A stretch of DNA of 64,000 bases from NCBI GenBank assembly GCA_964587655.1, contig CAZPMT010000006.1:1-64000 (forward strand), written 5' to 3'. The notes beneath the pieces are model-generated. The model worked only from the letters and a program-made list of their open reading frames with translations, was not told the origin of the DNA and did not search any database. A program made the translations under genes and the position numbers. Shown piece by piece: positions 43,501 to 52,000 of the stretch (position 1 is the stretch's first letter; each line of letters opens with the position of its first letter). This stretch comes from CAZPMT01 sp964587655 (GTDB lineage Bacteria; Hydrogenedentota; Hydrogenedentia; Hydrogenedentales; SLHB01).

Positions 43501-45377
43501 GGGCTCGAACCGGTGGCCGTGACGTGTCCGCCGCCTTCGGCGCCAACGGTGAGCGTGAGTGTGTAGGTAATGGTCGCATCGCGAAAGAAGGCCGTGACAC
43601 GGAAATTCGAGGTCATCGTGATGGCGGTCGGATTCACGTTCCCCGTGACGTCGCCTTCCCAGCGGTCAAACTGCCAGCCCGTTGCGGGCGTGGCCGTAAG
43701 GGGCACGCGATCACCCGCGCAGAAGCGGCGTACGCCCGGGGGCGGACTCACGAGCCCGGACCCGGCGACCGCGGTGGTCAATTCAAAACTCTCGCTGCAA
43801 CACGTACCGTCGAAACTTACTTGCACGTCTCGCTTGAGGAGGACGGGGATCTCGTTGCACAGGTTCTCCTGACTGAGCTGGTTGCCGCGGACATCGAGCC
43901 TGTCCTGCGCTTCCTGGCTAGAAGGACGCGTTCCAAGTCCCGTGTTTGCCGCAAGGGGACTGATATCGCTGACGCCGTTGTTCCGCAGCGTGAGCACGGC
44001 CAATTCAGGAAGTCCCGCAAGGGCGGCGGTGTTCGAGATGTGGTTGTCGTCCAGATAGAGTTCCTGCAGCTTCGTCAGCCCCACCAGAACGTCGATGACT
44101 TCGATCTGGTTTTGAGAAAGGTCCAAGTAAACCAGATCCGTCAAATTGGTCAACCGTGAGATCGTTTTGATCTGGTTTTTCCACAGACCCAAGTGGTTCA
44201 GCCCGGTGAGCCGGGAGATGGAGGCCATATCGTCGTCGCCGAGCTTGTTCCCGCCGAGGTCAAGCCATTCAAGGGTGTCGATGCCGTCCAGGATGCTAAC
44301 GTCGCTGATCTCGTTGCTGCCTAGCGAAAGTGTGTGCAGGTTCAGCAGCCACCCGAGCTTGCTGATATCGGTAATGGCGTTATCGTGAAGGTACAACGTG
44401 GCGAGTCCGCCCAGAAACTCCAATCCGTCAAGGTCCTTGAGGACCTTCGTTCCCTCCAATGTGTGCTGATTCTGGAGTTCCAGATACGTAAGTCCGTAGA
44501 CCTGCACGAGCGGGGTGAGGTCGCTAATCTGGTTTCCGCCCAGATACAGCGAGGTGAGCTTGCCCAGCGCGCCGAGGAGTGTAATGTCTTGGATCCGGTT
44601 TCCGGCGAGATTGAGGACGCTGAGGTTCTTGCAGTACTCGAGTCCCGTCAAGCTGACAATCCCGGCATCGGGAGCGCTAAAGGACGTCAGGTTGATCAGG
44701 TCCGCGTCGTGGATGTCGCCGGTCAACTTCAGGATGGTGCGGCGGATCTCCGTTTCGAGCTTCTTATCGGGGATATTGACGACAACGGTTCCGCACTCGT
44801 ATGTCGTATAGACGGTGACGCCGGCCGGCCGCAGAATGCCGTCCACAACGTCGCAGAGGCCTCGTTGGTTGATGGGGTTTCCGCTCAGGTTGACGACGTC
44901 TCCGACGGCGAGGCCGGGCGGGTCCATTTGCGCGTTGTGCCCGAGCGCGGTAATGTCCAGGATCTGGTTGCCTTGCATGAAGAGGAAGCGCAAGTCTGGC
45001 AAGTCGGCGAGGGCCGAGATGTCTTCGACCTGGTTGTCCCACAGGTAAAAGTCTTGAAGCTTACCAAGGCTCGCGACCGGGGAGATGTCCTGAATGAGGT
45101 TTCCGTGCAACTGCAACTGACGGATATTGCCGCAGAATTCGAGACCGTCGAGAAAGCGTATTTCCTTATAGGACGCGTTCAGCGCGGTGAGTTCGAGCAG
45201 TCTTGCGTCTTGGATGGGTCCTGTAGGCTGATCCAGCGCGGTGCGAATCGCCGCTTCGAGATGCGGGTCGCGGAAGTTCACTTCAAACGCGGATGCGGGC
45301 GTCGCGTATATCAGCAGCGCGATCAATGATAACGCCACGCTTGACAGTTCCTTGACGCAAACTGCTGTTCTTCGCAT
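40584..45377 (-). CDS. giant surface protein: leucine-rich repeats, six bacterial-repeat domains, three IPT/TIG domains
   Basis: 1597 residues from ATG at 45377 (GAGGAGG six bases ahead). Signal peptide ending TPASA. Residues ~30-540: internalin-like LRRs (LSVLNLAGNRIQDITLLGALGKL, and others). Six tandem bacterial repeats follow, each with a WxFDHWEGDLxGxxNPxTI core. Then three IPT/TIG domains (SPDRGLIAGEESVAVFG, TPNRGSVSGGDVILIRG, FPNEGTIAGGDTVTING), a CarboxypepD_reg domain (TVLDQLTQHPIAGATVRLE) and a C-terminal anchor (VMWISLGFVVAVLTALLGRLVMRGRRI). A cell-surface adhesion or matrix protein. Domain set matches secreted proteins of PVC bacteria and internalin-like proteins. Confidence 0.85.
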   Translation of the reverse strand: MRRTAVCVKELSSVALSLIALLIYATPASAFEVNFRDPHLEAAIRTALDQPTGPIQDARLLELTALNASYKEIRFLDGLEFCGNIRQLQLHGNLIQDISPVASLGKLQDFYLWDNQVEDISALADLPDLRFLFMQGNQILDITALGHNAQMDPPGLAVGDVVNLSGNPINQRGLCDVVDGILRPAGVTVYTTYECGTVVVNIPDKKLETEIRRTILKLTGDIHDADLINLTSFSAPDAGIVSLTGLEYCKNLSVLNLAGNRIQDITLLGALGKLTSLYLGGNQISDLTPLVQVYGLTYLELQNQHTLEGTKVLKDLDGLEFLGGLATLYLHDNAITDISKLGWLLNLHTLSLGSNEISDVSILDGIDTLEWLDLGGNKLGDDDMASISRLTGLNHLGLWKNQIKTISRLTNLTDLVYLDLSQNQIEVIDVLVGLTKLQELYLDDNHISNTAALAGLPELAVLTLRNNGVSDISPLAANTGLGTRPSSQEAQDRLDVRGNQLSQENLCNEIPVLLKRDVQVSFDGTCCSESFELTTAVAGSGLVSPPPGVRRFCAGDRVPLTATPATGWQFDRWEGDVTGNVNPTAITMTSNFRVTAFFRDATITYTLTLTVGAEGGGHVTATGSSPYSSGALVTVTAVADDNWLFDHWEGDLEGKSNPTDLRMDSDKLVRAVFKRQPPKYTLTTVVFPEGKGSVDPPEGDHQYMDGDAVRVTATPIAGWAFDHWEEDLSGSANPNTIAMTSDKTVVAVFKRKLTLSMTVVGNGTTEPPVGNNSIVQGTEVLVRAISDLGWVFDHWEGDLTGKVNPQTIVMTSAKSIKAVFTKDAFDYTLAMTTEGLGSTLPATGFHRFLSGDKVVLRAIPADTYVFDHWSGSLSGEDNPATVTMDSDKTVQAVFLYAPVIYTLTTSAQGGGRVSPSEGQRGYAAGKKVTLVATPELGWTFDHWEGDVGGEASVALLTMTSDKTAKAVFRKTPVITAVSPDRGLIAGEESVAVFGVQLTTVTSVLFGENESKIISASDTTVSVLTPKSTSEHPNPRGAVDVVLNTAIGRTVKPAGYTFIEPPPPPELGSATPNRGSVSGGDVILIRGRNLSLAQTVTFGGAPALIAASEDTRLYVSTLPRDPGVVDIQVTTSSGTAALTNAFTYMINPQILGVFPNEGTIAGGDTVTINGVGLADPSLVLFGAVAGAVTSSSPDQITVVTPPNAEGPADVAVTTIGGTATLLQGFDYFSGAATLECTVLDQLTQHPIAGATVRLEAVARSLTTDANGFCVFNNVRPNDYLLSVSAASYALQIKSITLQRDEQEAQTILMRPSIVSEGGCAPFLKSLDSKVAEKVLPLSVEESSSETSVAPTRALAIRLTEADAVDPASVWAVLESASGAFASGGAWRPAVTGDDHDGWVVFTPAEPLPAGQIVKMTVGAVTMTGNIIGPVAQSFRVSADKEATPGEPALREEVNVTALPEVLASPKSPVYRIAPAGVFDRPLTVQIPVASGLDAASLEIYYYSEAATHAGWYRGVNVAGWMVPDSRREVAADERTYIEIQVNHSGVLQVAQPVKVKLGSAAPVDVAIGGARVMWISLGFVVAVLTALLGRLVMRGRRI

Positions 45378-45576
45378 TGTCGCCTCCTCATTCAAGCACA
45401 CTAGACGCGGCGCCCCCGGCATTTCTCCCAGGGCGGCTCAGCCGCAACACCAAAGTCAAAGGTGTGAATTCTTTGCTCGAGACGTACACGCTTACCGCGC
45501 AGATCTCTCGAACAAAGAATCTGAGCTCGCGTTCGCAAACAGTGTCCCGTGCAAGTTTACCCGGTCTCACACAAAA

Positions 45577-45593
45577 TGTAAAGTGATTTTACA
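45577..45593. promoter_or_regulatory. TGTAAA-N5-TTTACA palindrome
   Basis: A perfect operator-like inverted repeat, about 200 bases upstream of the giant LRR gene (minus) and 260 upstream of the lipoprotein gene (plus). The spacing suits a dimeric repressor, but no regulator gene is adjacent. Confidence 0.35.
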
Positions 45594-45740
45594 CTGGCCC
45601 ACGATTGGCACGTAATGGCAAACCCAACACCTTTCGGCACTCGTGCGATCCCATAGCCGCGGCGTACGCAAACCTGCAATGAACGGCACGCGCTGTGGTA
45701 TAGTAAATATGGAGTGGGACTTCCAAGACGGCAAGGCCGC

Positions 45741-45760
45741 CAAGGGCCTGCAAGCCCTTG
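45741..45760. repeat. CAAGGGC/GCCCTTG hairpin
   Basis: CAAGGGCCTGCAAGCCCTTG is built like the 26-bp palindrome at 11284-11309 (CAAGGGG TTGCAA CCCCTTG), so both may be versions of one small dispersed hairpin. Confidence 0.5.
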
Positions 45761-45852
45761 TCTCTTGAATTCTTCGTTCGCGGCGTGCGCACATTGCACG
45801 CGTTCGCCGCGGGGAGTTTAGCAACGGGTCTAACTCATGGAGGTTACGTACA

Positions 45853-46488
45853 ATGGTGAAAAGAACCCTCGTCGGAACAGTCCTGCGGCGTACGGGTACG
45901 CCGTTGCTGCTTATAGCGGCGGCGCTGGTGAGCGCGGGTTGCTCGCAGAGCATCACCGTGCCGATCAATCTCGTCAATGGTTTCATGATCCCGGACCTCG
46001 GAGGCATCTTGGCCGGCGATCCGATCCCAGAAGACCTCAATATCCCGCCACTGCCCATATGCGCGCCGCTACCCAGCCGCGCGTATCTTGAGGACCTCTT
46101 TGCAGGAGCCGTGGGCCCCTTGTTGGCCCAACTCCTGCATATCGAATCGATTGAACTGGTTGATACGACGTTGACCGCCACGGCAGGAAACTTCAAAGAT
46201 ATCACCTTCTTCGCCATGTATTGGCAGCCGTCGCCCGTACTGGGTGATCCTCAACCGGAAGTTGACTTGGGCAGTGGGTCTTCGACTGGCGGGTTGGATT
46301 CGCCGCTTGTGTTGACCCCGCCGGACCCGGTGGACTTCCTCGGCCTGTTGGACATTGAAGCTGGCAATCCCGAAGGCGAGTGTCCCGCATTGGGCGTGCG
46401 GGTCCAGGGCCTGGTCCCGGCCCCGGAGGACATGCCCACCATAAGCATGGGAATCCGAATACGGATCACGGGAAGACTCGGCATATAG
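45853..46488 (+). CDS. hypothetical lipoprotein
   Basis: 211 residues, GGAGG eight bases before ATG. Lipobox VSAGC after a hydrophobic signal. The mature part (VPINLVNGFMIPDLGGILAGD, VDTTLTATAGNFKDITFFAMYWQPSP) is mostly beta and Pro-rich; no recognised domain. It lies alone, followed by a tandem GGCTGGA array. Confidence 0.55.
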   Translation: MVKRTLVGTVLRRTGTPLLLIAAALVSAGCSQSITVPINLVNGFMIPDLGGILAGDPIPEDLNIPPLPICAPLPSRAYLEDLFAGAVGPLLAQLLHIESIELVDTTLTATAGNFKDITFFAMYWQPSPVLGDPQPEVDLGSGSSTGGLDSPLVLTPPDPVDFLGLLDIEAGNPEGECPALGVRVQGLVPAPEDMPTISMGIRIRITGRLGI

Positions 46489-46499
46489 TGTGAAGACCG

Positions 46500-46541
46500 T
46501 AGGCTGGAGGCTGGAGGCTGGAGGCTGGAGGGAGGCTGTAT
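46500..46541. repeat. tandem GGCTGGA array
   Basis: Four to five copies of AGGCTGG directly after the lipoprotein gene's stop. Same unit as the arms of the inverted repeat at 1704-1775. Confidence 0.6.
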
Positions 46542-46578
46542 TCTGCCGCCTCCGGCCTTGCACCTTGGAAGGATAGCC

Positions 46579-46779
46579 ATGCGTATTCGTGTCAACGGGA
46601 ACGACCGGGAGGTCGATGACAGCATGCCGCTCGTCAGGCTGATGGAGCAGTTGGGACTGAAGCCGCTGGCCACCGTCGTGGAACGCAACGGCGGGATCGT
46701 CGAGCGATCTTGTTACGGCGGCATCATCCTGGCGGAAGGCGACGAATTGGAACTCGTTCGTTTCGTCGGAGGCGGTTGA
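46579..46779 (+). CDS. thiS: sulfur carrier protein ThiS
   Basis: 66 residues from ATG at 46579 (GGAAGGA eight bases ahead). Beta-grasp fold with MRIRVNGNDREVDD, LMEQLGLKPLATVVERNG and C-terminal FVGGG, the diglycine that is thiocarboxylated in thiazole synthesis. Overlaps the start of thiE (TGATG). thiG and thiF are not here. Confidence 0.9.
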   Translation: MRIRVNGNDREVDDSMPLVRLMEQLGLKPLATVVERNGGIVERSCYGGIILAEGDELELVRFVGGG

Positions 46780-47441
46780 TGGACCACGCCGCGCGCATGG
46801 CCCTCTTCGGGGAAGCGGATCTTTACGTCGTTATCACGGAGCAGTTCTGCGCGGGGCGTCGCGCGCTTGATGTGCTCGATGACGTCCTTTCCGCGGGGGT
46901 TCGGCTTATCCAGGTCCGGGAAAAAGACTTCGATGACGGGGAAATGTACCGCCGCTGCGTTGAGTTCCGCGAACGGACGTGGGCGTCGCGCGCGCTGCTG
47001 ATCGTGGACGACCGGCTGGATATCGCACTGGCGGTCGACGCCGACGGCGTCCACCTGGGGCTGACGGATCTGCCCGTGGCCGCGGCGCGGCGTATTGCTC
47101 CGGACCTAATCGTCGGGGCCTCGACGCATAGCCTGGACGAGGCGCTTGCCGCTCAGGAAGCCGGGGCCAGCTACGTCAACATCGGCCCAATTTTTCCAAC
47201 CCGGACCAAGTCCGTTCTCACCGGAGCCCTCGGACCTGAGATGATCGAAACGATTGCCCCGCACTTACGGATACCTTTCACCTGCATGGGCGGCATCAAG
47301 GCCGGAAACGTGCATGAGGTACTGCGGCGTGGCGCCCGCCATGTTGCCGTCGTTACGGCCGTGACGGCCGCCCCGGATGTCCGCGCCGCAGCCTTGGAAT
47401 TGCGGCATGCAATGGCGCGCCGCGAGTCTCGCGAGACTTGA
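46779..47441 (+). CDS. thiE: thiamine phosphate synthase ThiE
   Basis: 220 residues, coupled to thiS. Couples HMP-PP and thiazole phosphate to make thiamine monophosphate. Landmarks of the TMP synthase barrel: DVLSAGVRLIQVREKD, LLIVDDRLDIALAVDADGVHLGLTDLP, GASTHSLDEALAAQEAGASYVNIGPIFPT and MGGIKAGN. Normal length. No TPP riboswitch is visible upstream of thiS. Confidence 0.92.
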   Translation: MDHAARMALFGEADLYVVITEQFCAGRRALDVLDDVLSAGVRLIQVREKDFDDGEMYRRCVEFRERTWASRALLIVDDRLDIALAVDADGVHLGLTDLPVAAARRIAPDLIVGASTHSLDEALAAQEAGASYVNIGPIFPTRTKSVLTGALGPEMIETIAPHLRIPFTCMGGIKAGNVHEVLRRGARHVAVVTAVTAAPDVRAAALELRHAMARRESRET

Positions 47442-47576
47442 ACTCGTGTGCCGGCGGGCTTCGCGAAGACGGCAGAGTTGACGCTTCCGGCGCTGACGTG
47501 TATGATCAGGCCTCGCGTCAGTTTCCCAGCAGGGGGCGCGAGTGTGTGCACATCAACAAACGGAAAGGGAGTAGAC

Positions 47577-48002
47577 ATGAAGACGTTAGTGATTTCTATG
47601 CTTGCGGTTGGATTGGTTGCGGGACTGGTGTGCGGGTGCCAGACCGCGGCGAAGGGGCCCTCTGACCAGGAACTCATCAACAAGGTTGTCGCCGATTGGA
47701 AAGCTGCCGCCACGGCCAAGGACCTTGACAAGGTAATGGCTCTGTATTCCGAGGCCTTCAGCCACTTCGAATACGGCGACAAGGCCGGCATGAAGAGCTT
47801 CATCAAGGACGCCATTGACATGGGCTATATGGAGAACGCGGAGATCAACACCGCGAACACAAAGGTCACGATCGAGAAAGACAAGGCCAACGCATATCCG
47901 ATCGAAATGAAGGCCGCCTTCGGTTCCGCGACGATCAAGCTGGATCTCAAGAAGGAAGCCAGCGGATGGAAGATCACCGGCTCGGACATCGAACAGAACT
48001 AG
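47577..48002 (+). CDS. lipoprotein with NTF2/SnoaL-like domain
   Basis: 141 residues from ATG at 47577 (GGGAG seven bases ahead). Lipobox LVCGC. The mature part matches DUF4440/SnoaL-like NTF2 folds: NKVVADWKAAATAKDLDKVMALYSEAF, AKVTIEKDKANAYPIEMKAAF and a final beta-sheet KLDLKKEASGWKITGSDI. Such domains bind small ligands or act as enzymes; role unknown. Confidence 0.65.
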   Translation: MKTLVISMLAVGLVAGLVCGCQTAAKGPSDQELINKVVADWKAAATAKDLDKVMALYSEAFSHFEYGDKAGMKSFIKDAIDMGYMENAEINTANTKVTIEKDKANAYPIEMKAAFGSATIKLDLKKEASGWKITGSDIEQN

Positions 48003-48101
48003 TTCGTTCGGCACTCTGAGTTTTCGCCCGGCAAACGAGGCGCGCGCGTCGCGGCCTTGTTTGCCGGGTTCTTGATCGTGGAGCAAGACAGGAAGATCGC
48101 C

Positions 48102-49481
48102 ATGCTTCAAGCCGCACTCGAATACGCCCGCTCGCATAACGAGGCGTTCCTCGAGGACTACAAGAGGCTATTGGCCATCCCGGGCATATCGACGCTGCCG
48201 GAGTTCGCGCAAGACGTGCGGCGTGCGGCGGAATGGCTTGCGGGCGCGTTGCGAGAACTCGGCATGACGCGGGTGGAGGTGACGCCGACTGCCGTGCATC
48301 CCGTGGTGTATGCTGAGTGCATCGTCGATGACAAGAAGCCGGTCCTTCTTGTGTACGGCCATTATGACGTCCAGCCGGTGGATCCCCTGGATGAGTGGCG
48401 GTCCGATCCTTTCAAGCCGGAGATCCGAGGCGAGAACTTGTATGCGCGCGGCGCCTCCGACATGAAGGGATCGATGTTGGCCCTGCTGAAAGCGATCGAG
48501 TCGCTGAAGGCGGCCGGGTGCATCCCCGTCAATCTCAAGTTCCTGCTGGAAGGCGAAGAAGAGATCGGTTCTCCGAGTCTGCCGGACTTCATCGAACGGC
48601 ATCGCGATCTTTTGCGGTCGGACGTGGCGCTGAACTGCGATGGTTCGATCTACGCGCCTAACGCGCCTTCGATCACGTATGGTTTGCGGGGACTGGCCTA
48701 CTTCGAGGTCGAGGTACGGGGTCCTGGGCATGACCTGCACTCGGGAGTTTTCGGCGGATCGGTGCACAATCCCGCGCAGGTCCTTTGCGATCTGATCGCG
48801 GGCATGCATGACGCCGACGGACGCGTGACCTTGCCAGGTTTCTATGATCGCGTGAGGACGCTGAGCGATGAGGAGCGCACCGTCCTGGCGCAAGCGCCGC
48901 ATTCGGATGAGAATTGGAAGAGCATGGCGGAGGTGGGGACGCTTTGGGGCGAGAAAGGCTACTCGACGGTGGAGCGCGTGGGCGCGCGGCCCACACTCGA
49001 AGTGAACGGCATCGTCAGCGGGTTCACCGGCACGGGCGCGAAGACGGTACTGCCGGCCCGGGCGATTGCGAAGATCTCGACACGGCTCGTGGCCGATCAG
49101 GATCCGGCGGCCATTTGCAACCAACTCCGCGCGTACTTGCGCGACCGTGTGCCCGAAACGGTCACATGGGAAGTTCGGGAACTCTCGCACGGGTACGGGG
49201 CGTTGATGCGTCGTGACTCGGCCCCGATGCGCGCCGCCGTCAATGCGCTGGAGGAAACGTTCGGGACCAAGCCTTTCTTTAAGCGCGAAGGCGGCAGCGT
49301 ACCGGTGGTGAGCATGATGCAGCAGCAGTTGGGGATCGACTCGATCATGCTCGGGTTCGCGCTGCCCGACGACGGGATTCACGGCCCCAACGAGAAACAA
49401 CACCTCCCCACTTTCTTCAAGGGAATCGAGGCCTACATCCGCTTTCTCCTGAATCTGGCGGACGTGAAAGCGTCTATCTAA
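48102..49481 (+). CDS. M20-family metallopeptidase (dipeptidase)
   Basis: 459 residues from ATG at 48102 (GGAAG seven bases ahead). Metal-binding signatures of M20 dipeptidases: VLLVYGHYDVQPVDPLDEW (His, Asp), GASDMKGSMLA (Asp), FLLEGEEEIGSPSLP (catalytic Glu and metal Glu), ALNCDGS, and C-terminal LPDDGIHGPNEKQ with His. A lid domain sits in between (GPGHDLHSGVFGGSVHNPAQVL). Cytosolic, no signal. Cleaves small peptides. Confidence 0.9.
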   Translation: MLQAALEYARSHNEAFLEDYKRLLAIPGISTLPEFAQDVRRAAEWLAGALRELGMTRVEVTPTAVHPVVYAECIVDDKKPVLLVYGHYDVQPVDPLDEWRSDPFKPEIRGENLYARGASDMKGSMLALLKAIESLKAAGCIPVNLKFLLEGEEEIGSPSLPDFIERHRDLLRSDVALNCDGSIYAPNAPSITYGLRGLAYFEVEVRGPGHDLHSGVFGGSVHNPAQVLCDLIAGMHDADGRVTLPGFYDRVRTLSDEERTVLAQAPHSDENWKSMAEVGTLWGEKGYSTVERVGARPTLEVNGIVSGFTGTGAKTVLPARAIAKISTRLVADQDPAAICNQLRAYLRDRVPETVTWEVRELSHGYGALMRRDSAPMRAAVNALEETFGTKPFFKREGGSVPVVSMMQQQLGIDSIMLGFALPDDGIHGPNEKQHLPTFFKGIEAYIRFLLNLADVKASI

Positions 49482-49589
49482 TCCGGATTGGTCCGGTTTT
49501 CCCGTGCTTCGTTTCCACCTTTTCGTGCTACCTCGAAAATACTTCGTGGACGTCCTCAAAGTGCGATATACGTTGACGCTGTGATCGGA

Positions 49590-49978
49590 TTATGCCGCGG
49601 GTTGGAGTTCGACCGCATGGCCGAGGGACTCCAGCCTTTCGACAAGATACCGCGTGAGCCGTTCTTCGTCCAGATGATCGAAATAGTCTTGACCGAGATC
49701 ATGGTAGTACGCTCCGGTGGACAGCAGACAATGGGCAATGAGAAGGATGGTGTGGCCGACTGCGACTATAGCCCGCTTCTTGCCTCGCCGACGCGCGATT
49801 CGACGGTAGAGGCTCTTGAGATAAGAGCCGGGCTTTTCGTGGGTGGCAGCCCAAGCCGCCTGCGTGAGAACGCGACGCAGCCAGCGGTTGCCGTGGCGCG
49901 TCCTGGCATTGTGGCGTTTACCGGGATGGACTCCTTGTGCACATCCAGCCCCGCACACCGCCGGTAGATCGTTTCCAT
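49590..49978 (-). pseudogene. IS110-family transposase, internally deleted
   Basis: The N-terminus METIYRRCAGLDVHKESI with an AAAGGAG site joins near 49925 to the C-terminal domain (GNRWLRRVLTQAAWAATHEKPGSYLKSLYRRIARRRGKKRAIVAVGHTILLIAHCLL... in pieces), in a different frame. Most of the RuvC-like DEDD domain is gone, so it is inactive. Confidence 0.75.
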
Positions 49979-50363
49979 GCTTGCTCCTTTCCGCGCCTCT
50001 TGCGAGGGGAGGTTGCGAGCAGATCATTCTACCTCGCGTGCTCGGCACTATGGCCGGCAACAATCGTGAGTACAAAGCAACCTCCAGGCCAGACTCGTCA
50101 ACGGGCTCAATGGTGCCAAACACAAACGGCCACTCCACCTCGCGCGGCGCTAACGTATCATCCTTCACCTGAGACCCAATTTTCATCCTCGCGAGTGAAG
50201 CCCTGCTTCATGATGACTCGTAATCGAGTCTCGTAATCGAGTCTCTCGTAATCGAGTCTCTCTCGTTCCTTCTCGTTCCCAAGTTGCGCTCTTCCTTCTC
50301 GTTCCCAAGTTGCACTCTTGTCATTACCCATAGGTTTGATGTTGTATCGCAAGTATATATCCG
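49979..50363. repeat. intergenic region with short tandem repeats
   Basis: 50217-50261 holds three imperfect TCGTAATCGAGTC units; 50266-50291 and 50292-50317 are a 26-base unit (TTCCTTCTCGTTCCCAAGTT...) in two copies with one difference. Nothing else seen. Confidence 0.7.
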
Positions 50364-51323
50364 TCAGTCATGAGCATGAGCCTGAACCATCCGCGGCAAA
50401 TGCTGAGCCAGCCAGGAGGTCCGTCGTGTTTTCGTCCAAGGTAGCCGCCCATGCGAGCGATGGCGCGCATCGTAGATGGGGCGCAGACCCAAGTCGTGCT
50501 TGTTGATGCGGAAGCTGTCTTCGATTTGGGAAAGCCCGATGTGGGTCTTCCAGAGCGTGACGGCATCCCAGTCTTTGAGGTTGGTGCGCAGCAAGTAACA
50601 GCCATCGGTCAGTTCGGCCCATTGCCCGTGTTCCTCTTTGGGCTCGACGCGGATCGAAAGACGCTTGCCGCTCTTATGGCCGGCATCATCGCGTTCGCCG
50701 ATGTCGACCCGGAAGAAGCGGGCCGCGCGCGAGTACTTCTGGAACAAGCGGCCCACACGCCTCTCCGCGGTACTCCGGTCACGCAGCGCCCGATAAAGCC
50801 GGTCGTCGTTCACTTGCTCCGCCGCCACACCCAGCAAGTCGTCCAAGGCCGTCTTTCCGTACCAGAACTCCGCGATCTGCAATTCCGACGATGGCGAACA
50901 AAACCGGGCCAAGCTCAAGATGCACGCCATCGTGCCCCACGAGATCGCCTCCCGGCCAGCCTCCACCGCCTCGTCAAGAAACACGTCCAGCTTCAGACGA
51001 CGCCACAACGCCAAGCCCAGATAGACCTCACCGAAACGACGCAGACGCTCCACCTGCGCACGCGACGTATCCACCGCGGCCCACACCGGCGGATCAGGGT
51101 CCGCATGTAGCAGATCTTCCTGATGCAGACGCCCGTCCAGGATCTCGCGGAGGCGCTCCCAACCTACCCGCACTTCTTCATTCAGTCCCGGCAGCTTCCC
51201 CAATGTTGCCACGACTCGCTGACGAGGCCCGTCCTGAGTACGCACACTCTCCACCAGCGTCCAATACTCGTATGCCGCCCCACCACTCTCGCGACGGTTC
51301 CGCTTGAGATACGCGAATCCAAC
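50364..51323 (-). pseudogene. IS1634/IS4-like transposase remnant
   Basis: Residues such as YLKRNRRESGGAAYEYWTLV, VRTQDGPRQRVVATLGKLPG and WRRLKLDVFLDEAVEAG open the element; C-terminal WAELTDGCYLLRTNL and HIGLSQIEDSFRINKHDLGLRP are IS1634-type. The middle (half or more of the DDE domain) is deleted and the usual start codon is replaced (GTT at 51321-51323). Dead element. Confidence 0.7.
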
Positions 51324-51479
51324 TCCTCAAGATTGGACTCATGATCCCACAAGTTTCCCGTCACGACAAGAGGGTTTTCTCCACTACACCCGTCGCAGCA
51401 AAGCGAACTAAGCAAAGACACAACTTGCGAAGACGCCCACACCGAATCAACCTGACTCGGAACCAATTACTGCGGAAGA

Positions 51480-51663
51480 TGGGTTAGGGACGCAGGATTT
51501 TCCGACATACCCGGTTCCGGCGGGCCCGGCTGACCCCGTTTCAGCATAGTCGGGTAAATCAAACGAAGCGTTTCGATAGGGGTAGGGAGAACCGGTTGTC
51601 CGGTCCCCCCTCCCTCCGAACCGGACGGGCGGTTTTCCCGCATCCGGCTCTCCAGTTGATGGT
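51480..51663 (-). ncRNA. 3' end of a group II intron RNA (minus strand)
   Basis: AGCCGGATGCGGGAAAACCG and CGGTTCGGAGGGAGG, read on the minus strand around 51603-51650, are the signature sequence near the domain IV/V region downstream of intron-encoded proteins. The intron is not complete; see the adjacent IEP remnant. Confidence 0.55.
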
Positions 51664-52000
51664 TTACCCACGAGGGGATTGACGGAGCCGTCCATGGGCT
51701 GTGCTCAGGCATAGCAGCCCCTGATCGGCGAAGAATTGGTTGGGCCAGCGTTGATGGTCGGCGCCATGCCCGCGTCCTTTGCGTTCTTGGCGTTTGCGTA
51801 GGATGGACCGCATGCGCATGCGCACCCAGCCATCCACTTCCGGAAAGACCGTGTGCCGCAAGGTTCGCAAGCGCGTACACTTTATCCATCGGGCTGAACC
51901 ATACCCCTCCTTTCACGCCCTGTTCGAGCGCCGTCAACATCCGTTCCGTCCAAGACCGCTGGTTCCGTCCACGTCCACCGGGCGCGCACTTCTCCGCCTT
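51664..52000 (-). pseudogene. group II intron-encoded reverse transcriptase/maturase, internally deleted
   Basis: The N-terminal words NQRSWTERMLTALEQGVKGGVW and FSPMDKVYAL join through a deletion and frame change near 51870 to the C-terminal maturase end VDGWVRMRMRSILRKRQERK...GADHQRWPNQFFADQGLLCL. The whole RT catalytic core is missing. Confidence 0.65.

Noticed and set aside
44334..45329. 331-codon plus-strand open frame
   Set aside because: Shadow of the LRR region of the giant surface gene.
46489..46578. TPP riboswitch before thiS
   Set aside because: Only a GGCTGGA array and no conserved CTGAGA-type core is visible.
48168..49559. 463-codon open frame on the minus strand
   Set aside because: Antisense to the M20 dipeptidase with all metal motifs.
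50217..50317. tandem repeats as a CRISPR array
   Set aside because: Two different short units, no spacers, no cas genes.
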